From: Nematostella vectensis
Lineage: Eukaryota; Cnidaria; Anthozoa; Actiniaria; Edwardsiidae
Direction of reading: 5' to 3'
Assembly (NCBI RefSeq): GCF_932526225.1
Contig: NC_064041.1
Span: 16,987,888-17,051,887 of the forward strand
DNA length: 64,000 bases
The position numbers and the translations under genes are program-made. Each line of letters begins with the position of its first letter. The stretch's first letter is position 1. Shown here one piece after another: positions 52,725-64,000 of the stretch. The notes beneath the pieces were generated by a model. The model made no database searches, had not been told where the DNA came from, and was given only the letters and a program-made list of their open reading frames with translations.

Positions 52725-53268
52725 TCCACACAAGAACTAACTATATTCCTTGGATAACTTGATTAAGTAGATTCTAACATAGAGCATAGCGCTCGATAGA
52801 TTGATATACCTTTTTTTCCGAGTATACTGTTTTATTTTTCCTAATGTTACTTTTTGGAATTTACATTCGGAAAAAAAGTCATCGATTGTAACCTTTTGGA
52901 GGTTACACTCGTAAAACAAATTCCCGAATGTAACCCTGAAGCTTTTCCCGAATGTAACCTCCAGTCCGATTTGTGACTTTGCTTGGGATAGTTTACGATA
53001 CCAATAGTATTAAAAGTATTTTTCATTACAAATCCCTTCAGCAATGCCACGTTAGTCTTTCGTTGCGGGCACTTGACTACTAACGCAGCGACCCGGGTTC
53101 GATTCCCGCTGATAGCCTATTTTTTTTTTCTTTATTTTTTTTTTAAATATCGATACTTAATTATACTGTTCTTGGAGTGTCATGACATAAAAAGAAGGTA
53201 TAGGGACATTTTTATGTACTCTCAGCATCTTTGATGTGCTCATGCTTTGTTCAGGATCCACACAAGAA
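52725..53268 (+). repeat. Monomer junctions with shared 16-bp deletion
   Basis: Two successive monomer ends read AGGATCCACACAAG, having lost TGTACATATTTTATGC (deletion sites near 52727 and 53259). The following copies also share GTCATCGATTG. The BamHI hexamer is kept. One event followed by duplication of a single unit explains this. Confidence 0.75.
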
Positions 53269-55450
53269 CTAACTAGATTCCTTGGATAACTTGATTAAGT
53301 CCATTCTAACATAGAGCAAAGCGCTCGATAGATTGATATACCTTTTTTTCCGAGTATACTGTTTTATTTTTCCTAATGTTACTTTTTGGAATTTACATTC
53401 GGAAAAAAAGTCATCGATTGTAACCTTTTGGAGGTTACACTCGTAAAACAAATTCCCGAATGTAACCCTGAAGCTTTTCCCGAATGTAACCTCCAGTCCG
53501 ATGGTGACTTTGCTTGGGATAGTTTACGATACCAATAGTATTACAAGTAATTTTCATTACAATTCCCTTCAGCAATGCCACGTTAGTCTTTCGTTGCGGG
53601 CACTTGACTACTAACGCAGCGACCCGGGTTCGATTCCCGCTGATAGCCTATTTTTTTTCTTTACTTTTTTTTTTTAAATATCGATACTTAATTATACTGT
53701 TCTTGGTGTGTCATGACATAAAAAGAAGGTATAGGGACATTTTTATGTACTCTCAGCATCTTTGATGTGCTCATGCTTTGTTCAGGATCCTGTACATATT
53801 TTATGCACACAAGAACTAAATAGATTCCTTGGATAACTTGATTAAGTAGATTCTAACATAGAGCATAGCGCTCGATAGATTGATATACCTTTTTGTCAGA
53901 GTATACTGTTTTATTTTTCCTAATGTTACTTTTTGGAATTTACATTCGGAAAAAAAATTATCGATTGTAACCTTTTGGAGGTTACACTCGTAAAACAAAA
54001 TTCCCGAATGTAACCCTGAAGCTTTTCCCGAATGTAACCTCCAGTCCGATGGTGACTTTGCATGGGATAGTTTACGATACCAATAGTATTAAAAGTAATT
54101 TTCATTACAATTCCCCTCAGCAATGCCACGTTAGTCTTTCGTTGCGGGCACTTGACTACTAACGCAGCGACCCGGGTTCGATTCCCGCTGATTGCCTATT
54201 TTTTTTTCTTTATTTTTTTTTTTAATATCGATACTTAATTATACTGTTCTTGGTGTGTCATGACATAAAAAGAAGGTATAGGGACATTTTTATGTACTCT
54301 CAGCATCTTTGATGTGCTCATGCTTTGTTCTGGATCCTTTACAGATTTTATGCAGACAAGAACTAACTAGATTCCTTGGATAACTTGATTAAGTAGATTC
54401 TAACATAGAGCATAGCGCTCGATAGATTGATATACCTTTTTTTCCGAGTATACTGTTTTATTTTTCCTAATGTTACTTTTTTGAGTTTTACATTCGGAAA
54501 AAAAATTATCGATTGTAACCTTTTGGAGGTTACACTCGTAAAACAAATTCCCGAATGTAACCCTGAAGCTTTTCCCGAATGTAACCTCCAGTCCGATGGT
54601 GACTTTGCATGGGATAGTTTACGATACCAATAGTATTAAACGTAATTTTCATTACAATTCCCTTCAGCAATGCCACGTTAGTCTTTCGTTGCGGGCACTT
54701 GACTACTAACGCAGCTACCCGGGTTCGATTCCCGCTGATAACCTTTTTTTTTTTCTTTATTATTTTTTTTAAATATCGATACTTAATTATACTGTTCTTG
54801 GTGTGTCATGACATAAAAAGAAGGTATAGGGACATTTTTATGTACTCTCAGCATCTTTGATGTGCTCATGCTTTGTTCAGGATCCTGTACATATTTTATG
54901 CACACAAGAACTAACTAGATTCCTTGGATAACTTGATTAAGTAGATTCTAACATAGAGCATAGCGCTCGATAGAATGATATACCTTTTTTTCCGAGTATA
55001 CTGTTTTATTTCTCCTAATGTTACTTTTTGGAATTTACATTCGAAAAAAAAATTATCGATTGTAACCTTTTGGAGGTTACACTCGTAAAACAAATTCCCG
55101 AATGTAACCCTGAAGCTTTTCCCGAATGTAACCTCCAGTCCGATGGTGACTTTGCTTGGGATAGTTTACGATACCAATAGTATTAAAAGTAATTTTCATT
55201 ACAATTCCCTTCAGCAATGCCACGTTAGTCTTTCGTTGCGGGCACTTGACTACTAACGCAGCGACCCGGGTTCGATTCCCGCTGATAGCCTATTTTTTTT
55301 TCTTTATTTTTTTTTTTAAATATCGATACTTAATTATACTGTTCTTGGTGTGTCATGACATAAAAAGAAGGCATAGGGACATTTTTATGTACTCTCAGCA
55401 TCTTTGATGTGCTCATGCTTTGTTCAGGATCCTGTACATATTTTATGCAC

Positions 55451-55837
55451 ACAAGAACTAACTAGATTCCTTGGATAACTTGATTAAGTAGATTCTAACA
55501 TAGAGCATAGCGCTCGATAGATTGATATGCCTTTTTTTCCGAGTATACTGTTTTATTTTTCCTAATGTTTCTTTTTGGAATTTACATTCGGAAAAAAATT
55601 ATCGATTGTAACCTTTTGGAGGTTACACTCGTAAAACAAATTCACTTGACTACTAACGCAGCAACCCGGGTTCGATTCCCGCTGATAGATTATTTTTTTT
55701 CTTTATTTTTTTTTTAAATATCGATACTTAATTATAATGTTCTTGGTGTGTCATGACACCAAGGGACATTTTTATGTACTCTCAGCATCTTTGATGTGCT
55801 CATGCTTTGTTCAGGATCCTGTACATATTTTATGCAC
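55451..55837 (+). repeat. Internally deleted monomer (387 bp)
   Basis: About 146 bp are missing at 55643/55644, where AAATTC joins ACTTGAC. This removes the two direct GAATGTAACC motifs and the spacer up to the stem 5' arm. A second loss of about 13 bp follows TCATGACA (55753 on). The B box (near 55670) and T tract remain. The junction shows at most 1 nt of shared sequence, as in end joining. Confidence 0.85.
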
Positions 55838-56379
55838 ACAAGAACTAACTAGATTCCTTGGATAACTTGATTAAGTAGATTCTAACATAGAGCATAGCGC
55901 TAGATAGATTGATATACCTTTTTTTCCGAGTTTTCTGTTTTATTTTTCCTAATGTTACTTTTTGGAATTTACATTCGGAAAAAAATTATCGATTGTAACC
56001 TTTTGGAGGTTACACTCGTAAAACAAATTCCCGAATGTAACCCTGAAGCTTTTCCCGAATGTAACCTCCAGTCCGATGGTGACTTTGCTTGGGATAGTTT
56101 ACGATACCAATAGTATTAAAAGTAATTTTCATTACAATTCCCTTCAGCAATGCCACGTTAGTCTTTCGTTGCGGGCACTTGACTACTAACGCAGCGACCC
56201 GGGTTCGATTCCCGCTGATAGCCTTTTTTTTTCTTTATTATTTTTTAAAATATCGATACTTAATTATACTGTTCTTGGTGTGTCATGACATAAAAAGAAG
56301 GTATAGGGACATTTTTATGTACTCTCAGCATCTTTGATGTGCTCATGCTTTGTTCAGGATCCTGTACATATTTTATGCA

Positions 56380-59300
56380 CACAAAAACTAACTAGATTTC
56401 TTGGATAACTTGATTAAGTAGATTCTAACATAGAGCATAGCGCTCGATAGAATGATATACCTTTTTTTCCGAGTATACTGTTTTATTTCTCCTAATGTTA
56501 CTTTTTGGAATTTACATTCGGAAAAAAAATTATCGATTGTAACCTTTTGGAGGTTACACTCGTAAAACAAATTCCCGAATGTAACCCTGAAGCTTTTCCC
56601 GAATGTAACCTCCAGTCCGATGGTGACTTTGCTTGGTATAGTTTACGATACCAATAGTATTAAAAGTAATTTTCATTACAATTCCCTTCAGCAAAGCCAC
56701 GTTAGTCTTTCGTTGCGGGCACTTGACTACTAACGCAGCTAGACGGGTCCGATTCCCGCTGATAGCCTTTTTTTTTCTTTATTTTTTTTTTAAATACCGA
56801 TACTTAATTATACTGTTCTTGGTGTGTCATGACATAAAAAGAAGGTATAGGGACATTTTTATGTACTCTCAGCATCTTTGATGTGCTCATGCTTTGTTCA
56901 GGATCCTGTACATATTTTATGCACACAAGAACTAACTAGATTCCTTGGATAACTTGATTAAGTAGATTCTAACATAGAGCATAGCGCTCGATAGATTGAT
57001 ATACCTTTTTTTCCGAGTATACTGTTTTATTTTTCCTAATGTTACTTTTTTGGAATTTACATTCGGAAAAAAAATTATCGATTGTAACCGTTTCGAGGTT
57101 ACACTCGTAAAACAAATTCCCGAATGTAACCCTGAAGCTTTTCCCGAATGTAACCTCCAGTCCGATGGTGACTTTTCATGGGATAATTTACGATACCAAT
57201 AGTATTAAAAGTAATTTTCATTACAATTCCCTTCAGCAATGCCACGTTAGTCTTTCGTTGCGGGCACTTGACTACTAACGCAGCGACCCGGGTTCGATTC
57301 CCGCTGATAGCCTTTTTTTTTCCTTTACTTTTTTTTTAAATATCGATACTTAATTATACTGTTCTTGGTATGTCATGACATAAAAAGAAGGTATAGGGAC
57401 ATTTTTATGTACTCTCAGCATCTTTGATGTGCTCATGCTTTGTTCAGGATCCTGTACATATTTTATGCACACAAGAACTAACTAGATTCCTTGGATAACT
57501 TGATTAAGTAGATTCTAACATAGAGCATAGCGCTCGATAGATTGATATACCTTTTTTTCCGAGTATACTGTTTTATTTTTCCTAATGTTACTTTTTGGAA
57601 TTTACATTCGGAAAAAAAATTATCGATTGTAACTTTTGGAGGTTACACTCGTAAATCAAATTCCCGAATGTAACCCTGAAGCTTTTCCCGAATGTAACCT
57701 CCAGTCCGATGGTGACTTTGCTTGGGATAGTTTACGATACCAATAGTATTAAAAGTAATTTTCATTACAATTCCCTTCAGCAATGCCACGTTAGTCTTTC
57801 GTTGCGGGCACTTGACTACTAACGCAGCTACCCGGGTTCGATTCCCGCTGATAGCCTTTTTTTTTCTTTATTATTTTTTAAAGTATCGATACTTAATTAT
57901 ACTGTTCTTGGTGTGTCATGACATAAAAAGAAGGTATAGGGACATTTTTATGTACTCTCAGCATCTTTGATGTGCTCATGCTTTGTTTAGGATCCTGTAC
58001 ATATTTTATGCACACAAGAACTAACTAGATTCCTTGGATAACTTGATTAAGTAGATTCTAACATAGAGCATAGCGCTGGATAGAATGATATACCTTTTTT
58101 TCCGAGTATACTGTTTTATTTCTCCTAATGTTACTTTTTGGAATTTACATTCGGAAAAAATATTATCGATTGTAACCTTTTGGAGATTACAATCGTAAAA
58201 CAAATTCCCGAATGTAACCCTGAAGCTTTTCCCGAATGTAACCTCCAGTCCGATGGTGACATTGCTTGGGATAGTTTACGATACCAATAGTATTAAAAGT
58301 AATTTTCATTACAATTCCCCTCAGCAATGCCACGTTAGTCTTTCGTTGCGGGCACTTGACTACTAACGCAGCGACCCTGGTTCGATTCCCGCTGATAGCC
58401 TTTTTTTTTCTTTATTATTTTTTAAAATATCGATACTTAATTATACTGTTCTTGGTGTGTCATGACATAAAAAGAAGGTATAGGGACATTTTTATGTACT
58501 CTCAGCATCTTTGATGTGCTCATGCTTTGTTCAGGATCCTGTACATATTTTATGCACACAAAAACTAACTAGATTTCTTGGATAACTTGATTAAGTAGAT
58601 TCTAACATAGAGCATAGCGCTCGATAGAATGATATACCTTTTTTTCCGAGTATACTGTTTTATTTCTCCTAATGTTACTTTTTGGAATTTACATTCGGAA
58701 AAAAAATTATCGATTGTAACCTTTTGGAGGTTACACTCGTAAAACAAATTCCCGAATGTAACCCTGAAGCTTTTCCCGAATGTAACCTCCAGTCCGATGG
58801 TGACTTTTCATGGGATAATTTACGATACCAATAGTATTAAAAGTAATTTTCATTACAATTCCCTTCAGCAATGCCACGTTAGTCTTTCGTTGCGGGCACT
58901 TGACTACTAACGCAGCGACCCGGGTTCGATTCCCGCTAATAGCCTATTTTTTTCCTTTACTTTTTTTTTAAATATCGATACTTAATTATACTGTTCTTGG
59001 TATGTCATGACATAAAAAGAAGGTATAGGGACATTTTTATGTACTCTCAGCATCTTTGATGTGCTCATGCTTTGTTCAGGATCCTGTACATATTTTATGC
59101 ACACAAGAACTAACTAGATTCCTTGGATAACTTGATTAAGTAGATTCTAACATAGAGCATAGCGCTCGATAGATTGATATACCTTTTTTTCCGAGTATAC
59201 TGTTTTATTTTTCCTAATGTTACTTTTTGGAATTTACATTCGGAAAAAAAATTATCGATTGTAACTTTTGGAGGTTACACTCGTAAATCAAATTCCCGAA

Positions 59301-61280
59301 TGTAACCCTGAAGCTTTTCCCGAATGTAACCTCCAGTCCGATGGTGACTTTGCTTGGGATAGTTTACGATACCAATAGTATTAAAAGTAATTTTCATTAC
59401 AATTCCCTTCAGCAATGCCACAATAGTCTTTCGTTGCGGGCACTTGACTACTAACGCAGCTACCCGGGTTCGATTCCCGCTGATAGCCTTTTTTTTTCTT
59501 TATTATTTTTTAAAGTATCGATACTTAATTATACTGTTCTTGGTGTGTCATGACATAAAAAGAAGGTATAGGGACATTTTTATGTACTCTCAGCATCTTT
59601 GATGTGCTCATGCTTTGTTTAGGATCCTGTACATATTTTATGCACACAAGAACTAACTAGATTCCTTGGATAACTTGATTAAGTAGATTCTAACATAGAG
59701 CATAGCGCTGGATAGAATGATATACCTTTTTTTCCGAGTATACTGTTTTATTTCTCCTAATGTTACTTTTTGGAATTTACATTCGGAAAAAATATTATCG
59801 ATTGTAACCTTTTGGAGGTTACAATCGTAAAACAAATTCCCGAATGTAACCCTGAAGCTTTTCCCGAATGTAACCTCCAGTCCGATGGTGACATTGCTTG
59901 GGATAGTTTACGATACCAATAGTATTAAAAGTAATTTTCATTACAATTCCCTTCAGCAATGCCACGTTAGTCTTTCGTTGCGGGCACTTGACTACTAACG
60001 CAGCGACCCTGGTTCGATTCCCGCTGATAGCCTTTTTTTTTCTTTATTATTTTTTAAAATATCGATACTTAATTATACTGTTCTTGGTGTGTCATGACAT
60101 AAAAAGAAGGTATAGGGACATTTTTATGTACTCTCAGCATCTTTGATGTGCTCATGCTTTGTTCAGGATCCTGTACATATTTTATGCACACAAAAACTAA
60201 CTAGATTTCTTGGATAACTTGATTAAGTAGATTCTAACATAGAGCATAGCGCTCGATAGAATGATATACCTTTTTTTCCGAGTATACTGTTTTATTTCTC
60301 CTAATGTTACTTTTTGGAATTTACATTCGGGAAAAAAATTATCGATTGTAACCTTTTGGAGGTTACACTCGTAAAACAAATTCCCGAATGTAACCCTGAA
60401 GCTTTTCCCGAATGTAACCTCCAGTCCGATGGTGACTTTGCTTGGGATAGTTTACGATACCAATAGTATTAAAAGTAATTTTCATTACAATTCCCTTCAG
60501 CAAAGCCACGTTAGTCTTTCGTTGCGGGCACTTGACTACTAACGCAGCGAGCCGGGTCCGATTCCCGCTGATAGCCTATTTTTTTTCTTTATTTTTTTTT
60601 TAAATACCGATACTTAATTATACTGTTCTTGGTGTGTCATGACATAAAAAGAAGGTATAGGGACATTTTTATGTACTCTCAGCATCTTTGATGTGCTCAT
60701 GCTTTGTTCAGGATCCTGTACATATTTTATGCACACAAGAACTAACTAGATTCCTTGGATAACTTGATTAAGTAGATTCTAACATAGAGCATAGCGCTCG
60801 ATAGATTGATATACCTTTTTTTCCGAGTATACTGTTTTATTTTTCCTATTGTTACTTTTTTGGAATTTACATTCGGAAAAAAAATTTTCGATTGTAACCG
60901 TTTCGAGGTTACACTCGTAAATCAAATTCCCGAATGTAACCCTGAAGCTTTTCCCGAATGTAACCTCCAGTCCGATGGTGACTTTGCATGGGATAGTTTA
61001 CGATACCAATAGTATTAAAAGTAATTTTCATTACAATTCCCTTCAGCAATGCCACGTTAGTCTTTCGTTGCGGGCACTTGACTACTAACGCAGCGACCCG
61101 GGTTCGATTCCCGCTGATAGCCTATTTTTTTTCCTTTACTTTTTTTTTAAATATCGATACTTAATTATACTGTTCTTGGTATGTCATGACATAAAAAGAA
61201 GGTATAGGGACATTTTTATGTACTCTCAGCATCTTTGATGTGCTCATGCTTTGTTCAGGATCCTGTACATATTTTATGCA
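56380..61280 (+). repeat. Higher-order repeat alternating four- and three-monomer units
   Basis: A set of four monomers begins near 56380, a set of three near 58557 and a third set near 60189. The markers are CACAAAAACTAAC plus ATTTCTTGG, then TTTCGAGGTTAC, then a TGTAACTTTTGGAGG-type copy, then GCGCTGGATAGAATG. In the middle set the first monomer is a hybrid of the first two types, which accounts for the missing unit. Distances are 2177 bp (four units) and 1632 bp (three units). Confidence 0.75.
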
Positions 61281-61829
61281 CACAAGAACTAACTAGATTC
61301 CTTGGATAACTTGATTAAGTAGATTCTAACATAGAGCATAGCGCTCGATAGATTGATATACCTTTTTTTCCGAGTATACTGTTTTATTTTTCCTAATGTT
61401 ACTTTTTGGAATTTACATTCGGAAAAAAAATTATCGATTGTAACCTTTTGGAGGTTACACTCGTAAATCAAATTCCCGAATGTAACCCTGAAGCTTTTCC
61501 CGAATGTAACCTCCAGTCCGATGGTGACTTTGCTTGGGATAGTTTACGATACCAATAGTATTAAAAGTAATTTTCATTACAATTCCCTTCAGCAATGCCA
61601 CGTTAATCTTTCGTTGCGGGCACTTTAATACTAACGCAGCTACCCGGGTTCGATTCCCGCTGATAGCCTTTTTTTTTCTTTATTATTTTTTAAAATATCG
61701 ATACTTAATTATACTGTTCTTGGTGTGTCATGACATAAAAAGAAGGTATAGGGACATTTTTATGTACTCTCAGCATCTTTGATGTGCTCATGCTTTGTTC
61801 AGGATCCTGTACATATTTTATGCACACAA

Positions 61830-64000
61830 GAACTAACTAGATTCCTTGGATAACTTGATTAAGTAGATTCTAACATAGAGCATAGCGCTCGATAGATTGA
61901 TATACCTTTTTTTCCGAGTATACTGTTTTATTTTTCCTAATGTTACTTTTTTGGAATTTACATTCGGAAAAAAAATTATCGATTGTAACCGTTTGGAGGT
62001 AACACTCGTAAAACAAATTCCCGAATGTAACCCTGAAGCTTTTCCCGAATGTAACCTCCAGTCCGATGGTGACTTTGCTTGGGATAGTTTACGATACCAA
62101 TAGTATTAAAAGTAGTTTTCATTACAATTTCCTTCAGCAATGCCACGTTAGTCTTTCGTTGCGGGCACTTGACTACTAACGCAGCGACCCGGGTTCGATT
62201 CCCGCTGATAGCCTATTGTTTTTCTTTATTTTTTTTTTTAAATATCGATAATTAATTATACTGTTCTTGGTGTGTCATGACATAAAAAAAAAGTATATGG
62301 ACATTTTTATGTACTCTCAGCATCTTTGATGTGCTCATGCTTTGTTCAGGATCCTGTACATATTTTATGCACACAAGAACTAACTAGATTCCTTGGATAA
62401 CTTGATTAAGTAGATTCTAACATAGAGCATAGCGCTCGATAGATTGATATACCTTTTTTTCCGAGTATACTGTTTTATTTTTCCTAATGTTACTTTTTTG
62501 GAATTTACATTCGGAAAAAAAATTATCGATTGTAACCGTTTGGAGGTAACACTCGTAAAACAAATTCCCGAATGTAACCCTGAAGCTTTTCCCGAATGTA
62601 ACCTCAAGTCCGATGGTGACTTTGCTTGGGATAGTTTACGATACCAATAGTATTAAAAGTAATTTTCATTACAATTCCCTTCAGCAATGCCACGTTAATC
62701 TTTCGTTGCGGGCACTTTACTACTAACGCAGCTACCCGGGTTCGATTCCCGCTGATAGCCTTTTTTTTTCTTTATTATTTTTTAAAATATCGATACTTAA
62801 TTATACTGTTCTTGGTGTGTCATGACATAAAAAGAAGGTATAGGGACATTTTTATGTACTCTCAGCATCTTTGATGTGCTCATGCTTTGTTCAGGATCCT
62901 GTACATATTTTATGCACACAAGAACTAACTAGATTCCTTGGATAACTTGATTAAGTAGATTCTAACATAGAGCATAGCGCTCGATAGATTGATATACCTT
63001 TTTTTCCGAGTATACTGTTTTATTTTTCCTAATGTTACTTTTTTGGAATTTACATTCGGAAAAAAAATTATCGATTGTAACCGTTTGGAGGTAACACTCG
63101 TAAAACAAATTCCCGAATGTAACCCTGAAGCTTTTCCCGAATGTAACCTCCAGTCCGATGGTGACTTTGCTTGGGATAGTTTACGATACCAATAGTATTA
63201 AAAGTAGTTTTCATTACAATTTCCTTCAGCAATGCCACGTTAGTCTTTCGTTGCGGGCACTTGACTACTAACGCAGCGACCCGGGTTCGATTCCCGCTGA
63301 TAGCCTATTCTTTTTCTTTATTTTTTTTTTTTTAAATATCGATAATTAATTATACTGTTCTTGGTGTGTCATGACATAAAAAGAAAGTATAGGGACATTT
63401 TTATGTACTCTCATCATCTTTGATGTGCTCTTGCTTTGTTCAGGATCCTGTACATATTTTATGCACACAAGAACTAACTAGATTCCTTGGATAACTTGAT
63501 TAAGTAGATTCTAACATAGAGCATAGCGCTCGATAGATTGATATACCTTTTTTTCCGAGTATACTGTTTTATTTTTCCTAATGTTACTTTTTTGGAATTT
63601 ACATTCGGAAAAAAAATTATCGATTGTAACCGTTTGGAGGTAACACTCGTAAAACAAATTCCCGAATGTAACCCTGAAGCTTTTCCCGAATGTAACCTCC
63701 AGTCCGATGGTGACTTTGCTTGGGATAGTTTACGATACCAATAGTATTAAAAGTAATTTTCATTACAAATCCCTTCAGCAATGCCACATTAGTCTTTCGT
63801 TGCGGGCACTTGACTACTAACGCAGCGACCCGGGTTCGATTCCCGCTGATAGCCTTTTTTTTTCTTTATTTTTTTTTTAAATATCGATACTTAATTATAC
63901 TGTTCTTGGTGTGTCATGACATAAAAAGAAAGTATAGGGACATTTTTATGTACTCTCAGCATCTTTGATGTGCTCATGCTTTGTTCAGGATCCTGTACAT
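61830..64000 (+). repeat. Two-monomer higher-order repeat
   Basis: Copies beginning near 61830 and 62922 share AAGTAGTTTTCATTACAATT and TTTCCTTCAGC and a broken T tract (CTATTGTTTTTC, CTATTCTTTTTC). They are 1092 bp apart. CACGTTAATC with GGCACTTTA recurs near 61600 and 62692. All four last copies share GTTTGGAGGTAACACTCG, which disrupts the local hairpin. Confidence 0.65.

Larger units (their letters stand above)
36932..64000 (+). repeat. 547-bp satellite array, right arm (about 50 monomers)
   Basis: The same satellite resumes after the LINE in the same orientation and register: the first base continues the monomer that was interrupted at 32822. About 50 copies follow and the array runs off the end of the window. 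The first copy (36932 to about 37467) carries several private changes, such as TTTATATACC and TTCTCGAATG. Two adjacent copies near 52.7-53.3 kb are shortened by 16 bp and one copy (55451-55837) by about 160 bp. From about 54.4 kb onward a distinct subfamily dominates. No gene is seen in this stretch. Confidence 0.98.

Noticed and set aside
1-64000. Array as an assembly artefact
   Set aside because: Copies differ by many shared and private variants and an LINE with a target duplication sits within, so the array is real in kind; exact copy number still depends on the assembly.

Overview
The window is almost entirely one satellite DNA array from a eukaryote, almost certainly an animal. About 110 head-to-tail copies of an AT-rich monomer of roughly 545-548 bp fill positions 1-32822 (60 complete copies plus a 5' stub) and 36932-64000 (about 50 copies). 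All copies lie in the same orientation. The array is broken once, by a plus-strand non-LTR retrotransposon (LINE) at about 32923-36931. The LINE carries an apurinic-type endonuclease, a reverse transcriptase and a C-terminal C2H2 zinc finger in one open frame. That protein type points to a metazoan. I cannot name the species, and I see no host protein-coding gene.

Each monomer has the same layout: (1) a start zone beginning ACAAGAACTAACTAGATTCC; (2) a dense cluster of direct and inverted copies of a GAATGTAACC-like motif, able to form several hairpins; (3) a tRNA-like 3' half with an exact RNA polymerase III B box (GGTTCGATTCC), followed by TGATAGCC and a long T tract; (4) a perfect palindrome TGTCATGACA; (5) a perfect palindrome CAGGATCCTG containing a BamHI site. 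The short frames that recur in every monomer look like by-products of repetition and not genes.

The array keeps a record of its own evolution. There are tandem duplications of one, two, three, five and six monomers, and chimeric monomers that mark unequal exchange. Linked subfamily variants recur at distant sites. Near-identical rare variants lie about 31.7 kb apart. A distinct, locally homogenised subfamily occupies about 54.4-64 kb. One monomer lost about 160 bp yet kept its B box.

The LINE inserted about 13-24 bases into a monomer and is flanked by an 11-12 bp target-site duplication (agattccttgg(a)). Its 5' junction is unusual. The target sequence is followed at once by its own inverted copy (17-bp arms, 2-nt spacer). 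That inverted copy has expanded into a decameric microsatellite of about 97 bp, whose unit is the reverse complement of the satellite's own aactaactag. The LINE reading frame is intact but has no in-frame ATG before the endonuclease domain. The element therefore looks young, with either an unusual way of starting translation or a lost start.
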